A stretch of 64,000 nucleotides of DNA from Tritrichomonas musculus (GCA_039105265.1 JAPFFF010000049.1:1075501-1139500); one strand, 5' to 3'. Counted from the stretch's first letter, positions 30,777-41,069 are shown. Numbers and translations: made by a program. Notes: generated by a model not told the origin, from the sequence alone.

Positions 30777-31500
30777 TAAGGATGTCATATATATCAGCCT
30801 CTTGGCTTGGTTTTATTTTTAAGGTAATGAAGAGAGGAGATTTTAATATTACTGGTTGAAACATGAAATCAACTAATCTCATTTCCAAATATTTTAATGA
30901 ATCCGTATTAACTTTTATTTTTATTGGCTTAGTCATGTCATAGTTAACTATCATTGCCTCTTGATCCATTATCATTGTGTCAATGTTTGCAAGGATACTT
31001 GGGGTATATTCTTGGTCTCCAATTGATGAATGAGTTGCTACCCCCTGTAATGAAACTAAATACAACTTATTGGCAAAATCAAGTATAGGTAGATCAGGTA
31101 CATTTTTTTCTTCATTAGCTTTTACATCAAATTCCTTGCAGTTGAACAAACCAGTAATCAATTTTGCTCTATGACTTCCTTCCTTGAATGTAATATTTTC
31201 AGTAGGTGTTAATGATATGGTTCTGTTATTGATATTCTTGAAGGTGATAGTAGTCTGACGAGAATTTAGAAATTTGACTAGATATCCAAATGAATAGGTA
31301 TACATCTCCTCAAAATCAATTCGTACCTCACTCTTTGATGTAGTAAATATTAAATAATCTTCCGCAGTTGTCATTAATATGTTGGCTTTGGTATTAATAG
31401 ATGAAACATAGTACTTCACGTATGGACATTTCCATGGGATATCAATATTAAGTCTTACCGTATTGTAATTACCTGGTTGACTCTGAACACTATACAACAT
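30769..31500 (-). CDS. Penton (minor capsid) candidate
   Basis: A 243-aa beta-rich protein starting MLYSVQSQPGNYNTVRLNID. The C-terminal block LKYLEMRLVDFMFQPVILKS followed by PLFITLKIKP has the shape of the end of Polinton/virophage penton single jelly-rolls (residue pattern R-L-x-D-x-x-x-x-P-V then a final beta strand). LQGVATHSSIGDQEYTPSIL in the middle also fits capsid-like turns. It starts 18 bp from the divergent giant fibre-like gene, so the two share a promoter. Assignment rests on motif style and context. Confidence 0.55.
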   Translation of the reverse strand: MLYSVQSQPGNYNTVRLNIDIPWKCPYVKYYVSSINTKANILMTTAEDYLIFTTSKSEVRIDFEEMYTYSFGYLVKFLNSRQTTITFKNINNRTISLTPTENITFKEGSHRAKLITGLFNCKEFDVKANEEKNVPDLPILDFANKLYLVSLQGVATHSSIGDQEYTPSILANIDTMIMDQEAMIVNYDMTKPIKIKVNTDSLKYLEMRLVDFMFQPVILKSPLFITLKIKPSQEADIYDILTK

Positions 31501-31518
31501 AATTTAATTTCTGATAAA
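31501..31518. promoter_or_regulatory. 18-bp divergent promoter with TTTCTGATAAA
   Basis: Only 18 bp separate the start codons of the penton candidate (minus) and the 1747-aa protein (plus). The interval contains TTTCTGATAAA (31508-31518) directly before the plus ATG. A near-identical TTTCTAATAAA lies in the 22-bp gap between divergent genes of element B (47245-47266). Very short leaders are normal in trichomonads, so an initiator-type element is plausible. Confidence 0.5.
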
Positions 31519-34500
31519 ATGTCTTTGGCACTGTATTCTGCAAAGAGCAAGGAAGCATATAAACTCAAATCAAATGATATAGAAATCACTATTGATGAAG
31601 AAGATGGTAAACGACTAAACATCGAAAACACTATTGAACCTGGCGAAATGGTGCAATTTAATTGTATCTACAACAAAGCTGAAATAGATGAAAAAATAGT
31701 TGGTGATTATTTCGAAAAAAATGGATTCGAAAACTTTGGTGCGCTTAATCTTATGGCAGGGAAAGGTATTTATACATGGAATACTGACGGTACACTGACA
31801 CCAAAAATACAATATTGTGCAAGCTTCAATAAGCTCTATGAAAGACTACGAGATAGTGCTACTAATTTACATACCTTTCTAGCTAAAATGAAGGATGACG
31901 TAGATTCTGGTATTGCACCTGGTGCTACATTAAACTATTTTACAGGTGAGGTAAATGATAAAGAAATAATAACAGAATCATATGATGTTAGTACACACAA
32001 GAAACTAATAGAAGCACTTACACAGAATCATCAAGGTATGCTAAATGTAATGAACTTAATGATTAAAAATATAGATGATGTAAATAATGCAATTGCACCT
32101 AGTATCGATTGGTCTAAACTATCTGATTTAAAAATAATTGTTGAACATGTAGATAAAACTACTCAAGCCTTAACTTATGAAACGGAGGACAAGAAACCAG
32201 AAAGTATGGACGCTATAATACAAGATATAAGTACAAGTAATGAAAATATATCTAAATGGATAGCAAATAATACTGTTAATTTTACTGAGGTAGAACCTGT
32301 TAAATATGTTGATGAAAAGGTTAATGAAACTACTAATGAAACTACCTATGATGTCAATGAGACTAACATAACTAACATGAAAGACTTTGTTAATAAAACA
32401 AATACAACAGCTGCTAATATTACTAAATGGATAGATGCGTTAAATGATCAAACTATATCTTATGAGACCCTCTTGAACTTAACAGGTGGAAATACTTCTA
32501 TGTGCTTAATTAATAAAACAACTGGTGAACCTGAAATACATGAGGTTAAAATAGAAATTGATGAAACAACTCCTACTGAACCTACTCCTACTGAACCTAC
32601 GCCTACACCTACTCCAACTGAGCCACCAAAGGAGTTAGTTAACCAAGATGATATGGTTTATGAAATTCCCACTACTGATGAATTAAAGAAACTCGAAGAA
32701 AATAAGATTCCAAAAATTATAGAACCAGAAGAACTCACAATCAATGTATCTAAGTATTGGTTATATAGTAAAAAGACAATAGGATGGATAAAAGACTTAT
32801 TGTATAATATCATTTCAACTACCCTATCTCTTGCTAAACAGCCTATTAAATTAACTTATAAAACAATTGCTTTTGCGACAAAAGAATTTATGAAGATTAT
32901 ATATAACTTATTTTATTTTATCTGGTATGGTATTGATAGTATTGTGGATATTGCATATGAAGCTGTTAAAGATAATGAAAAAGTGGGGGTAATCTTTTAT
33001 ATTGGAGGAGAAGATGCAGATGCTGACTTTAAGGATGTAGATTTGCATCAGGTCATTGATGAGATAAAAGAATTGACACCAAGACTTAATAACAAAATTG
33101 ATGAATTAAAGAATGAAGGAATTCGAATGATTAAAATAGCATATAGCTCATTTACATTATTTTGGAGCAACTTATGGCACTTCATAGTTGATTTTATCAT
33201 GAACTACCCAAATTTAGTTAATAATATTATACAGATAGGCGGAAATTGGATAGATGCTCAATTTTGGCAATATATAGGAGGTTATTCTGATTTAATTCTG
33301 TATGTTTATGTAATACTTGTATATGCAATCGCTGGGGGTTTAGGCGTTGGGGCATTTTGTTTATGTGTAATTCTAATAGCTGCCCTTTTCGAACCAATAG
33401 GAAGAGGTGCCCAATGGATTTTAAATAAGATTACACGACATCCTCCTGCTCCTCATGCTCGTACACTTGAAGTTGATGATAATGACGTTGTTAATACTGA
33501 TGATGAAAATAGCTTTGATATTGTTGACCCTGATGGAAATAAAATTGTAATTGAGATTGATGATGATATATTAGAAGTATTTCGAAATCAATATAACTCA
33601 TTGGTCTCCAAATATCAAGCAATCTATGATGTTGTTCCCTCTACTCCATCAACTGACTCCAAGTATTTTACCTTGAAGGAATCAGATCAATTATATTTAT
33701 ATAGACCATCTCAGGTATATGAAGAATCCAATTATTATTGTATGAGATGGGATATTGACCCTGATTATGATTTATCATTGAATATGGTATTTAGGTTCAA
33801 GGACTATTTATTTAGGCACACTTGGGAATTAATATGGGATGGAAAAAATTGGACAGGAAATAACTGTCAAAATGTGTTTACAGCAAAAATATCATACATG
33901 AATAATAATAGCGGAGCTCCAGCAATAATAATCAAAAAGAACGAACTAATTGGGAAATGGATAAAAGGAACAATAAAAGAAGATTTAACAGATGATGATA
34001 ATTATGCTCACATACTAAAAGACTATCTTACAAATTGGAGAGTTGTTAAGAAAGATGGAACCATATTAAACGTAGGAACAACTGCAGTTTTTGATCCTAG
34101 CAGTTCAGGTACTTTCACACAAGATGGAAATAAATATGAACAAGCTAGAATGTATGTTGATGCACCAAGCGGATTACAAGAAGAAGACGGATTATATGTT
34201 TATGCAGATTTAAATATTAATGGAAACATAACAGAATTAAAATGGGATTGTCATCCTGAACACTGTATTAATTCTGGAGTCATGCACACTTATGGATCAA
34301 ATCCTTGTCTAGAATCATTTAATTATCATCGAGAAAAAAGGTATTCCATTAAAATCATTGAAGGATTTAATCATAAGAACATTCGAATATACATGGAAAA
34401 AGAATTATTTGAATTTGATGTAAAAGTTAATCCATTTAACATAATCTTACAAGAACAATTTTATGAAGTAGAACCAGATCCAAGAAACTGTTCAACTATA

Positions 34501-36762
34501 TCAACAGATTTAAATATTTATTCATCAAAGATTATATGGGCTGATAATATCATGACGATGAGAAGAGACTTAAATGTTGTTGGAGGAATTACTGACATAT
34601 TGCAATATGATTATGCTTTATTGAAACAGACAGTTGATAATCTAGCTGAGCAAATGAGAATTCAAGCCATGTATAATGAATATACTGATAGCATTAAACA
34701 AGGTATATCAGTTGCAAATACGATTTTAAATATTCTAGCTTCAGTAGTATCGATTGCAGGGGTACTCTCAACATTAAATATGTCCAATAACTCAGTAAAT
34801 ATTAATACATATCAAACAACACCTTTCCCTGGGCCAGGAGGAAATGGTGGAGGAGGTGGAGGTGGAGGTGGTGGTTATCCTGGTGATGGAGGTAGTGGCT
34901 TTCAAGGTAAGTTTTTGGTGAATGTTGATTTGAAGGCTGATAAGATGACTATGGAAAGATTTTTGCCAACTACAACAACTGTTCAAATACCTGTGGCTGG
35001 AGCTATATCAACATTTTCAGCAACACAGGTTGTCCTTTCGACAACACATGCACTGACTCAGTTAGGAAATGCTATTGCTACACTTGGTTCGAATGTCTTA
35101 CACTTCTTTAGGAATAGACCAGATACGAATGGAACTGAAACATTAAATATTAATTCATCCTCGATTACAATAACTGATAATGATACTGATAATGCAACTA
35201 ATACTATCACAACCACTGAACAATCATTAGTGAGAACTCATAGAGAAGTTCAGCCACAAGTTGTTACAGATGAAACAGATGAGATTCGAACAGATATAAC
35301 TGTACCACAGACTACAATGACAAATACGGCATCAACTACGATTGCACTTAGGAATCAAGTTCCTGTTATTGATATTGCTGGAACTCAGTATACCTTAGAA
35401 GACATAGCTGATTTGACAAGAGAAGAACGAAATGCATTAGTTGCTAATCATCCTGATATCTTACGTATCCAATATCATGGAAGAGAGTGGTTTAATGTAT
35501 ATGATTTGTTTTATAATGACCAACTCATTATCCATAATAATGTATTTCAACGAAGGACTCTAATAAGGCCAGCTGATATTGAGATGACAGATAGAATACA
35601 TAGAGCTACTGATAATAATTGGTCAATAGAATGGGAAGGAACAACATACACAGCGAGAGATATTGAACAATTATCGATGCAAGATAGACTAAATTTACCA
35701 TTTGTTCAAAATGGAGATATTGGTTTAGAACCTTACTTGAATGACCAAACAATGGAAGCATGGATAAATATTATTGACCATAGAGGAGAGACTATTGACC
35801 CAATTGTTGCTACTATTGATTATTCAGCTCCAACAACAGCAAATATTAGTGGAGGTCAAGTACGATTTGTTGGAATAAATTCACAAATAGAAGTCAATGC
35901 AAATGGAGTTAGATATCAGCATTATGACCTTGTTGCCACAACAGATACTTGGACAGTACCAGGAACAACACCAGCAATAACAGCAAGAATGATAGAACAA
36001 ATGAGTGATGAACAAAGAGGAGAACTAATGGATAATATTTATTCTCATGGTAATCTTTTAGCTTTTAATGACACATTAGATGAAACAACTGGTGAAGAAA
36101 TAACACAAGTACTATATAATGGAAATGTAGTTGCTACAATAGATAGAAGAAGACTACATGTAATTAATATTGTGAATGGAGTGATAGAAATGTACCAACA
36201 AGATGGTGTTATAAGTGCAACTACCCAGGTTATTATGGGAGCAGTAGGTTATGTTGCTAGAAGGTTCTTACATGGTCAATGGCAGTTTGTTAGACATCAT
36301 CCTGGTGATGCAGCAGCTATAGCAGGAGTAGCAGCAGAAGCATATGTAGCAAATAGAATAGGATTATTTAATATTCCAAGTTGGTTCCGTCGTAATGATA
36401 ACCCAGAAACATTAGCAGAGGAAGATGTATTAGAAAAGATTCTTGCATGGGCATATCATGAAGAAACAGATGATGAACCTGAACTTGAAATAACAATGAA
36501 GGATGCTGATAAGATGATGGTTTCATTTGATACATGTATTAATATTGCAAAGACATATCGCGATACTTTAAAGGGTACAATAGCATTCATGTGCGAGAAA
36601 ATAAAAGAACTCGATAATAAGCATCCATTAGAAGATATAGATATGACTGCTTATATTACTAAAGCAGAAGTGAAGGAAATGATAGACCAGAAGGATGCAT
36701 ATATTGATACTCTTGAGACAAGACTTGCTACATTAGAGAAGAAGTGCGCAAATATAGAGTAG
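31519..36762 (+). CDS. Giant surface/fibre-like protein 1 (1747 aa)
   Basis: Start at ATG 31519 (MSLALYSAKSKEAYKL). In order: a helical, coiled-coil-rich N-terminal third with Asn/Thr repeats (NETTNETTYDVNETN); a Pro/Thr/Glu linker (TEPTPTPTPTEPP) near 355-370; hydrophobic segments near 470-490 and 590-627 (LILYVYVILVYAIAGGLGVG) that look membrane-spanning; a beta domain with ELIWDGKNWTGNN near 775; FYEVEPDP and IIWADNIMTMRRDLN near 985-1020; a hydrophobic helix; a poly-Gly tract near 1110-1120; and a C-terminal coiled coil (YIDTLETRLATLEKK). It is paralogous to the next gene. It could be a spike, fibre or membrane-insertion protein of the particle; no catalytic motif is seen. Confidence 0.75.
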   Translation: MSLALYSAKSKEAYKLKSNDIEITIDEEDGKRLNIENTIEPGEMVQFNCIYNKAEIDEKIVGDYFEKNGFENFGALNLMAGKGIYTWNTDGTLTPKIQYCASFNKLYERLRDSATNLHTFLAKMKDDVDSGIAPGATLNYFTGEVNDKEIITESYDVSTHKKLIEALTQNHQGMLNVMNLMIKNIDDVNNAIAPSIDWSKLSDLKIIVEHVDKTTQALTYETEDKKPESMDAIIQDISTSNENISKWIANNTVNFTEVEPVKYVDEKVNETTNETTYDVNETNITNMKDFVNKTNTTAANITKWIDALNDQTISYETLLNLTGGNTSMCLINKTTGEPEIHEVKIEIDETTPTEPTPTEPTPTPTPTEPPKELVNQDDMVYEIPTTDELKKLEENKIPKIIEPEELTINVSKYWLYSKKTIGWIKDLLYNIISTTLSLAKQPIKLTYKTIAFATKEFMKIIYNLFYFIWYGIDSIVDIAYEAVKDNEKVGVIFYIGGEDADADFKDVDLHQVIDEIKELTPRLNNKIDELKNEGIRMIKIAYSSFTLFWSNLWHFIVDFIMNYPNLVNNIIQIGGNWIDAQFWQYIGGYSDLILYVYVILVYAIAGGLGVGAFCLCVILIAALFEPIGRGAQWILNKITRHPPAPHARTLEVDDNDVVNTDDENSFDIVDPDGNKIVIEIDDDILEVFRNQYNSLVSKYQAIYDVVPSTPSTDSKYFTLKESDQLYLYRPSQVYEESNYYCMRWDIDPDYDLSLNMVFRFKDYLFRHTWELIWDGKNWTGNNCQNVFTAKISYMNNNSGAPAIIIKKNELIGKWIKGTIKEDLTDDDNYAHILKDYLTNWRVVKKDGTILNVGTTAVFDPSSSGTFTQDGNKYEQARMYVDAPSGLQEEDGLYVYADLNINGNITELKWDCHPEHCINSGVMHTYGSNPCLESFNYHREKRYSIKIIEGFNHKNIRIYMEKELFEFDVKVNPFNIILQEQFYEVEPDPRNCSTISTDLNIYSSKIIWADNIMTMRRDLNVVGGITDILQYDYALLKQTVDNLAEQMRIQAMYNEYTDSIKQGISVANTILNILASVVSIAGVLSTLNMSNNSVNINTYQTTPFPGPGGNGGGGGGGGGGYPGDGGSGFQGKFLVNVDLKADKMTMERFLPTTTTVQIPVAGAISTFSATQVVLSTTHALTQLGNAIATLGSNVLHFFRNRPDTNGTETLNINSSSITITDNDTDNATNTITTTEQSLVRTHREVQPQVVTDETDEIRTDITVPQTTMTNTASTTIALRNQVPVIDIAGTQYTLEDIADLTREERNALVANHPDILRIQYHGREWFNVYDLFYNDQLIIHNNVFQRRTLIRPADIEMTDRIHRATDNNWSIEWEGTTYTARDIEQLSMQDRLNLPFVQNGDIGLEPYLNDQTMEAWINIIDHRGETIDPIVATIDYSAPTTANISGGQVRFVGINSQIEVNANGVRYQHYDLVATTDTWTVPGTTPAITARMIEQMSDEQRGELMDNIYSHGNLLAFNDTLDETTGEEITQVLYNGNVVATIDRRRLHVINIVNGVIEMYQQDGVISATTQVIMGAVGYVARRFLHGQWQFVRHHPGDAAAIAGVAAEAYVANRIGLFNIPSWFRRNDNPETLAEEDVLEKILAWAYHEETDDEPELEITMKDADKMMVSFDTCINIAKTYRDTLKGTIAFMCEKIKELDNKHPLEDIDMTAYITKAEVKEMIDQKDAYIDTLETRLATLEKKCANIE

Positions 36763-36789
36763 AATAGAGAATTATTTTTTTGGACTTAA

Positions 36790-39700
36790 ATGGACGAGAC
36801 GACAACAAAATTCATTGGAGACATACAATTTAAGGTAGGAGATGCTACTAGGAAAGGAAGTGAATTATTAACGCTGAGTGATTTGGATGGATATGTACAA
36901 GGAGGAAGCTGGTTTGAAGAAGTAGAAGGTTATCCTGAATATGAAATCAAAAATGAGAACATAACAGCCTATAAAGATGAATCACTGTCGATGGCTAACT
37001 ACAACATCCTGAAAATTAATATGTCAAATGACGTACTAAATAAGATAATAGCTGCTCCTGACGTAACTGTCGTATTCAAGTTCATACTTAGGAAAGAAGT
37101 GATATACGATTATGAAGGCAATCTAGTGAAAGAATTTACTGCATACGTTGAAAATCATCAAGCAAAAGGTCCGTGTATTACATGTCGTACTGATCTTAAA
37201 TGTATGGTCACACATTGGACTACATTCGGCCCTGAGTTCTTTATAGCATTTGATACTAGACTCGGTGTGAATCCATATTCATTATACATGAATGGGGAGC
37301 TATCGATACAGTACTTACTAAAGCAAGACTCGATGGTTGCGAAGAAGCCAGTAGTCAAGTGTGATGTAATAGATGCGCGTAATGCTCTTCAGTTGTATGA
37401 ATCAGATGTTCATTACTTTTATAAACCAAGTGTCGTAACTACAGTGAATGTCGACTCAGTTGATTACTACAAGATGATATATCGAATTCCAAATGATTAT
37501 ACAATACCCATTAACCTTAATTTTACATTTACTGAACACTGTTTTGGTAATAGATGGAGCCTAATATGGGATGGAACAAAATGGGTTGGAGAGAACATGC
37601 AAGGACGTAGCAATGGGAAAATAGAGAGCAGTAAGCAATATCTTCGTGTAAACAAAAATAATTATGGAGCAAGTGGATGCTATGTCAGATGCAAACGTAG
37701 TGAATGGAATAAGATGTTGTTGGATGATACTAATGAAAATTTCATGAAAGTGATGTTCGCCAATGGCACTACAAAGTTGTTGTTCAAAGATGGTACAGAG
37801 GCAAATGGTTCTGCACATAGCATAGAAATAGATAGATGTGATTCAACAGTAGAGATATATACTAAAGAAGGATACGATTATTTACCGCTACAATTACAGA
37901 TCCAAAACAGTAATAAAGAAGAGGTAGAGTCGTTGTTGAACCGTATAGACAAAATTGTTTACGATATGTCACTTGATGGAGCGAGTAACAGGCTTACTTT
38001 TAGATGGGATGAACTACATAAGAACGAACATTATGGGTACGACATAGATTTGATTGCTGAATTAGATAGTATTGAAAAAATTAACTATTATTGGTCCAGC
38101 AGTAACATTAACATAGCGACTAGAGATATCGAACTCTATTTACGTCAACAGTACACGGATCCTATAGAAGAAGTTAACTGGGATCCAACAACAAATGCTT
38201 TTAAGTACATTATTCAACAACAATTTTATGAGATTACTCCAAGACCAGATGCAGCCACAACTTTGTATACGGACTTCAATATTACTTCTTCGAAGATAAT
38301 TACAGCTGATAACATTATGACTATGCGATCAGATCTAAACATGGTTACAAATACTGTTGATGTGGTTTCTTATGACGTGAAAGATATAAAGAACAATGTA
38401 GAGACATTGAACTCAGAGATGGCAGAACAAGCAGCGAAGACAAAATATTTACAAAAAGAAGTGGATAAGGTAGATATGAAAGCTAACATAGGTATTGCTT
38501 TAGGTGCTGTTGGTTGTGTATTAGGTGCTACTGGTATTGGTGTTGCTGGTAAAGCATTATCATTTGCATCTAAAGCAGCACAAACTGGGGGTAGGGAATT
38601 AATAAATACTGTAACCAAGGTGTCTGATGTTGGTACAAATGTTGTAGAAGATATTGCTGGTAAGCTCACTGACGAACTACCTGATATTGGAGCTGATGTA
38701 TTCTTTGGTGATATGGTATCTGTTCCAGTTGGTAGAATGATGCGTTCGTTATCTAACAAAGATAAACTAAATAATATTATAGCTTGGTGCGATGAGGAGT
38801 ATGTACCAGTTAATGAAATAAACTTTACTGATGAACTTGATGATCCGTCCAAAGTAGCCATGACATTAACTTCAACAATGGATATGTGTAAGAGATTCCG
38901 TCATACGATGAAACCAATGATAAAAACATTAGCGACTACTGTAGAGAAGAGTGTGTCATCAACAGATTTGGTTAGAGATGACATAATAGATGTTGTTGGT
39001 AAATATGTCAATGGCGAGGTTCATTTGGAAGCAGAAGATGTTATCACAGATGGAACAATCAAAGCACGATTTTTGGTTCAAAAAGTTAGTGAATACAATG
39101 ATGTTGATTATGAAGAGAATATAGTTACTATTAATATTACAGGTGGAACAATTAATTACCAAGGAACAACTGATTTTCCTAGCTGCACTATGAATGACAA
39201 AACATTTGTTATATCAAACCCAAATAAACATAGGGTTGGAGGAATCAGCATCAAAGAGAATACAGCAAAAAGAAGAATGGAATTTACTACAAATGATTTA
39301 GCATATACTTGTGATATAGATGCTTTACATAAGAAGATAGATACATTACATGAGCAGATAGAAAAGAATGATACAGCTCTAGCTACTACATTAAATGAAT
39401 TCCCAACTGTTGATGAAGTAAATGAAGCATTAGATGAATTAAAAAATAATATGGTTAATATGGATAACCTGTATACAAAAGAGGAAGCGGATAATAAATA
39501 TCGAAGCAAAAATGATTTGATATACAAAGAATCTATTGAAGTGCCATTTGAAAATGTACAAGATAGTTCAGGATCGTGGGAAGTCAAAATAAAATTGAAT
39601 AGTGGAATTCGCCTTGTTGGAACAATATCAAATAACGATGGTTTTGTAAAAGAGTTTGATTATTTGTTTGATTATAATGGTGTTATTACTGATGATGGAG

Positions 39701-40449
39701 TTAATGTCGATGTTGAAATCGATGGAACAACTTATTACTTGACCTATTATAAAAGCGATAGTAATGGTCTATGCTTTTATATCGATAACGGGGAAGACTA
39801 TTTCAATACCAAATTAATATCAGCGGAAAGAATACTGAAACAAGATAAAATAGCATTGAAAAGTGAGATTCCTGAACCTGTTGATTTGACCAATTATGCT
39901 ACTATAGATGATCTCGATGGATATGCGTTGAAGAGCGAGTTGAATAAATATGCTAAATCTCATCAAGATCTAGCCAAGTTAGTAGGTGATAATGTTACTA
40001 AAATCGTAACAATGAACAGTCAGATATCAAATCTACAACATGAGAACGAATCATTAAAAGCTAGGTTAGATGCGTTAGTGAATAAATTAACAATAATTAA
40101 GTACACATTCAGCGTACCGAATAGTAATAGCATTCGTTATCAATTCGAAAAACAACTTGACGAATATGATGGAACACTCTATTTGACTTATAATGAAACC
40201 AGAGATAATGTTACCAGTGTAAACGAAATCAAAATCAATATATCATTCAACGTTAATAATTCACCTAAGTTTGAATATCAATGTGAACCAACTAAGATAT
40301 GGTTAAACAATATTGAATTTCCATTAAGTAGTAGCAATTTAGTGGTTAATGCAACAGCTAATTTCATAGCGATTAATTCTTCATTCTTTACATCAAATGG
40401 TATCTTAGCTGCAGATAACACTAAGAATGTAATACATTCATTACAGTAA
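36790..40449 (+). CDS. Giant surface/fibre-like protein 2 (1219 aa)
   Basis: ATG 36790, 27 bp after the previous gene. It shares blocks with the upstream protein: SLIWDGTKWVGEN (against ELIWDGKNWTGNN), FYEITPRP with IITADNIMTMRSDLN (against FYEVEPDP with IIWADNIMTMRRDLN), a hydrophobic Gly/Ala helix near 565-587 (GIALGAVGCVLGATGIG) and a later IIAWCDEE block (against ILAWAYHEE). The C-terminal third carries phage-tail-fibre-like modules: NLYTKEEADNKYRSKNDL near 895 and IPEPVDLTNYATIDDLDGYA near 1030, then a coiled coil and a beta-rich tip. The fibre module IPEPVDLTNYA recurs in the element B protein at 47267. Probable trimeric fibre or spike. Confidence 0.75.
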   Translation: MDETTTKFIGDIQFKVGDATRKGSELLTLSDLDGYVQGGSWFEEVEGYPEYEIKNENITAYKDESLSMANYNILKINMSNDVLNKIIAAPDVTVVFKFILRKEVIYDYEGNLVKEFTAYVENHQAKGPCITCRTDLKCMVTHWTTFGPEFFIAFDTRLGVNPYSLYMNGELSIQYLLKQDSMVAKKPVVKCDVIDARNALQLYESDVHYFYKPSVVTTVNVDSVDYYKMIYRIPNDYTIPINLNFTFTEHCFGNRWSLIWDGTKWVGENMQGRSNGKIESSKQYLRVNKNNYGASGCYVRCKRSEWNKMLLDDTNENFMKVMFANGTTKLLFKDGTEANGSAHSIEIDRCDSTVEIYTKEGYDYLPLQLQIQNSNKEEVESLLNRIDKIVYDMSLDGASNRLTFRWDELHKNEHYGYDIDLIAELDSIEKINYYWSSSNINIATRDIELYLRQQYTDPIEEVNWDPTTNAFKYIIQQQFYEITPRPDAATTLYTDFNITSSKIITADNIMTMRSDLNMVTNTVDVVSYDVKDIKNNVETLNSEMAEQAAKTKYLQKEVDKVDMKANIGIALGAVGCVLGATGIGVAGKALSFASKAAQTGGRELINTVTKVSDVGTNVVEDIAGKLTDELPDIGADVFFGDMVSVPVGRMMRSLSNKDKLNNIIAWCDEEYVPVNEINFTDELDDPSKVAMTLTSTMDMCKRFRHTMKPMIKTLATTVEKSVSSTDLVRDDIIDVVGKYVNGEVHLEAEDVITDGTIKARFLVQKVSEYNDVDYEENIVTINITGGTINYQGTTDFPSCTMNDKTFVISNPNKHRVGGISIKENTAKRRMEFTTNDLAYTCDIDALHKKIDTLHEQIEKNDTALATTLNEFPTVDEVNEALDELKNNMVNMDNLYTKEEADNKYRSKNDLIYKESIEVPFENVQDSSGSWEVKIKLNSGIRLVGTISNNDGFVKEFDYLFDYNGVITDDGVNVDVEIDGTTYYLTYYKSDSNGLCFYIDNGEDYFNTKLISAERILKQDKIALKSEIPEPVDLTNYATIDDLDGYALKSELNKYAKSHQDLAKLVGDNVTKIVTMNSQISNLQHENESLKARLDALVNKLTIIKYTFSVPNSNSIRYQFEKQLDEYDGTLYLTYNETRDNVTSVNEIKINISFNVNNSPKFEYQCEPTKIWLNNIEFPLSSSNLVVNATANFIAINSSFFTSNGILAADNTKNVIHSLQ

Positions 40450-40562
40450 AATACAAAAAGTTGATAGATATTTTTTCGGGTGTAGAATTCAAAAAACACT
40501 ATTAGAAAGCTCAAAAACTACTCCATACCTTGGAAATGACATTGGTGGAATAGTGAAAGTAG

Positions 40563-41062
40563 AGGGTGTGTACTTACGATAGGTTTTCAGAGAGTATTTG
40601 GCAAACAAAATAATACTAACACTTTTTACTCAAATATCTTATGGTGCTCATCAAACTTTCTATATCGTGGTGCATCTTTTTCTCTTTCCCTATCATAATC
40701 ATTATTGTATTTCAAAACTGCTGCACGTCTAAACTTAGCATATCTAAAACCACTAAATTTGTTTCTTTCGTCCAAAACCTCAATTATAACATATCCATTA
40801 GAATCACATGTCCTGATGTCTTTAAAGGAATCATAAACTTGTTGGGTTTCACGAGAAGTATAAATAGGATTTCTTAGAGTAAACTGTTTATATTGGGTCA
40901 TAATCTTTAAATCTGATGGTATGGTCATTTGTATAGTGTTGTATAAAAAATTAATAGAAATATTGAAAAACGACAATGTACTTGAACTTGAGGGACGGGA
41001 GTGGGAAATTAGCTAATGTAGATAGGGTGTACTTACGATAGATTTTTCAGTAGGTATTTGGC
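40563..41062 (+). repeat. Direct repeat of about 40 bp at both ends of a 460-bp unit
   Basis: At 40563 the phrase AGGGTGTGTACTTACGATAG is followed by GTTTTCAGAGAGTATTTGGC; at 41024 AGGGTGTACTTACGATAG is followed by ATTTTTCAGTAGGTATTTGGC. The two copies differ by a few bases and one 2-bp indel. Weaker similarity extends about 15 bp upstream of each. Between them lies one 100-aa minus ORF. It could be a tandemly repeated end sequence or the flanks of a small insertion. Confidence 0.7.
40626..40928 (-). CDS. Small hypothetical protein between the direct repeats
   Basis: A 100-aa frame from ATG 40928 (MTIPSDLKIMTQYKQF) with protein-like composition: IYTSRETQQVYDSFKDIRTC, VIIEVLDERNKFSGFRYAKF and a charged tail (DYDREREKDAPRYRKFDEHH). 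No family recognised. It is the only candidate gene in the 460-bp unit flanked by direct repeats. Confidence 0.45.
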   Translation of the reverse strand: MTIPSDLKIMTQYKQFTLRNPIYTSRETQQVYDSFKDIRTCDSNGYVIIEVLDERNKFSGFRYAKFRRAAVLKYNNDYDREREKDAPRYRKFDEHHKIFE

Positions 41063-41069
41063 CGGAAGC

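Larger units (their letters stand above)
17402..40500. mobile_element. Polinton/Maverick element A
   Basis: A run of about 17 genes that together define a Polinton: DDE integrase, packaging ATPase, double-jelly-roll capsid protein, protein-primed family-B DNA polymerase, and associated virion-type genes. The left genes run plus, then two minus genes (including the polymerase), then a divergent block with two giant fibre-like genes. Reading frames are long and open throughout, so it looks nearly whole (about none to one break) and young. Ends are approximate because the terminal inverted repeats were not identified; the outermost genes are used as limits. Confidence 0.85.

Noticed and set aside
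38370-38861. A 163-codon minus-strand frame inside the 1219-aa gene
   Set aside because: Antisense shadow; the plus-strand gene has clear homology to its neighbour.
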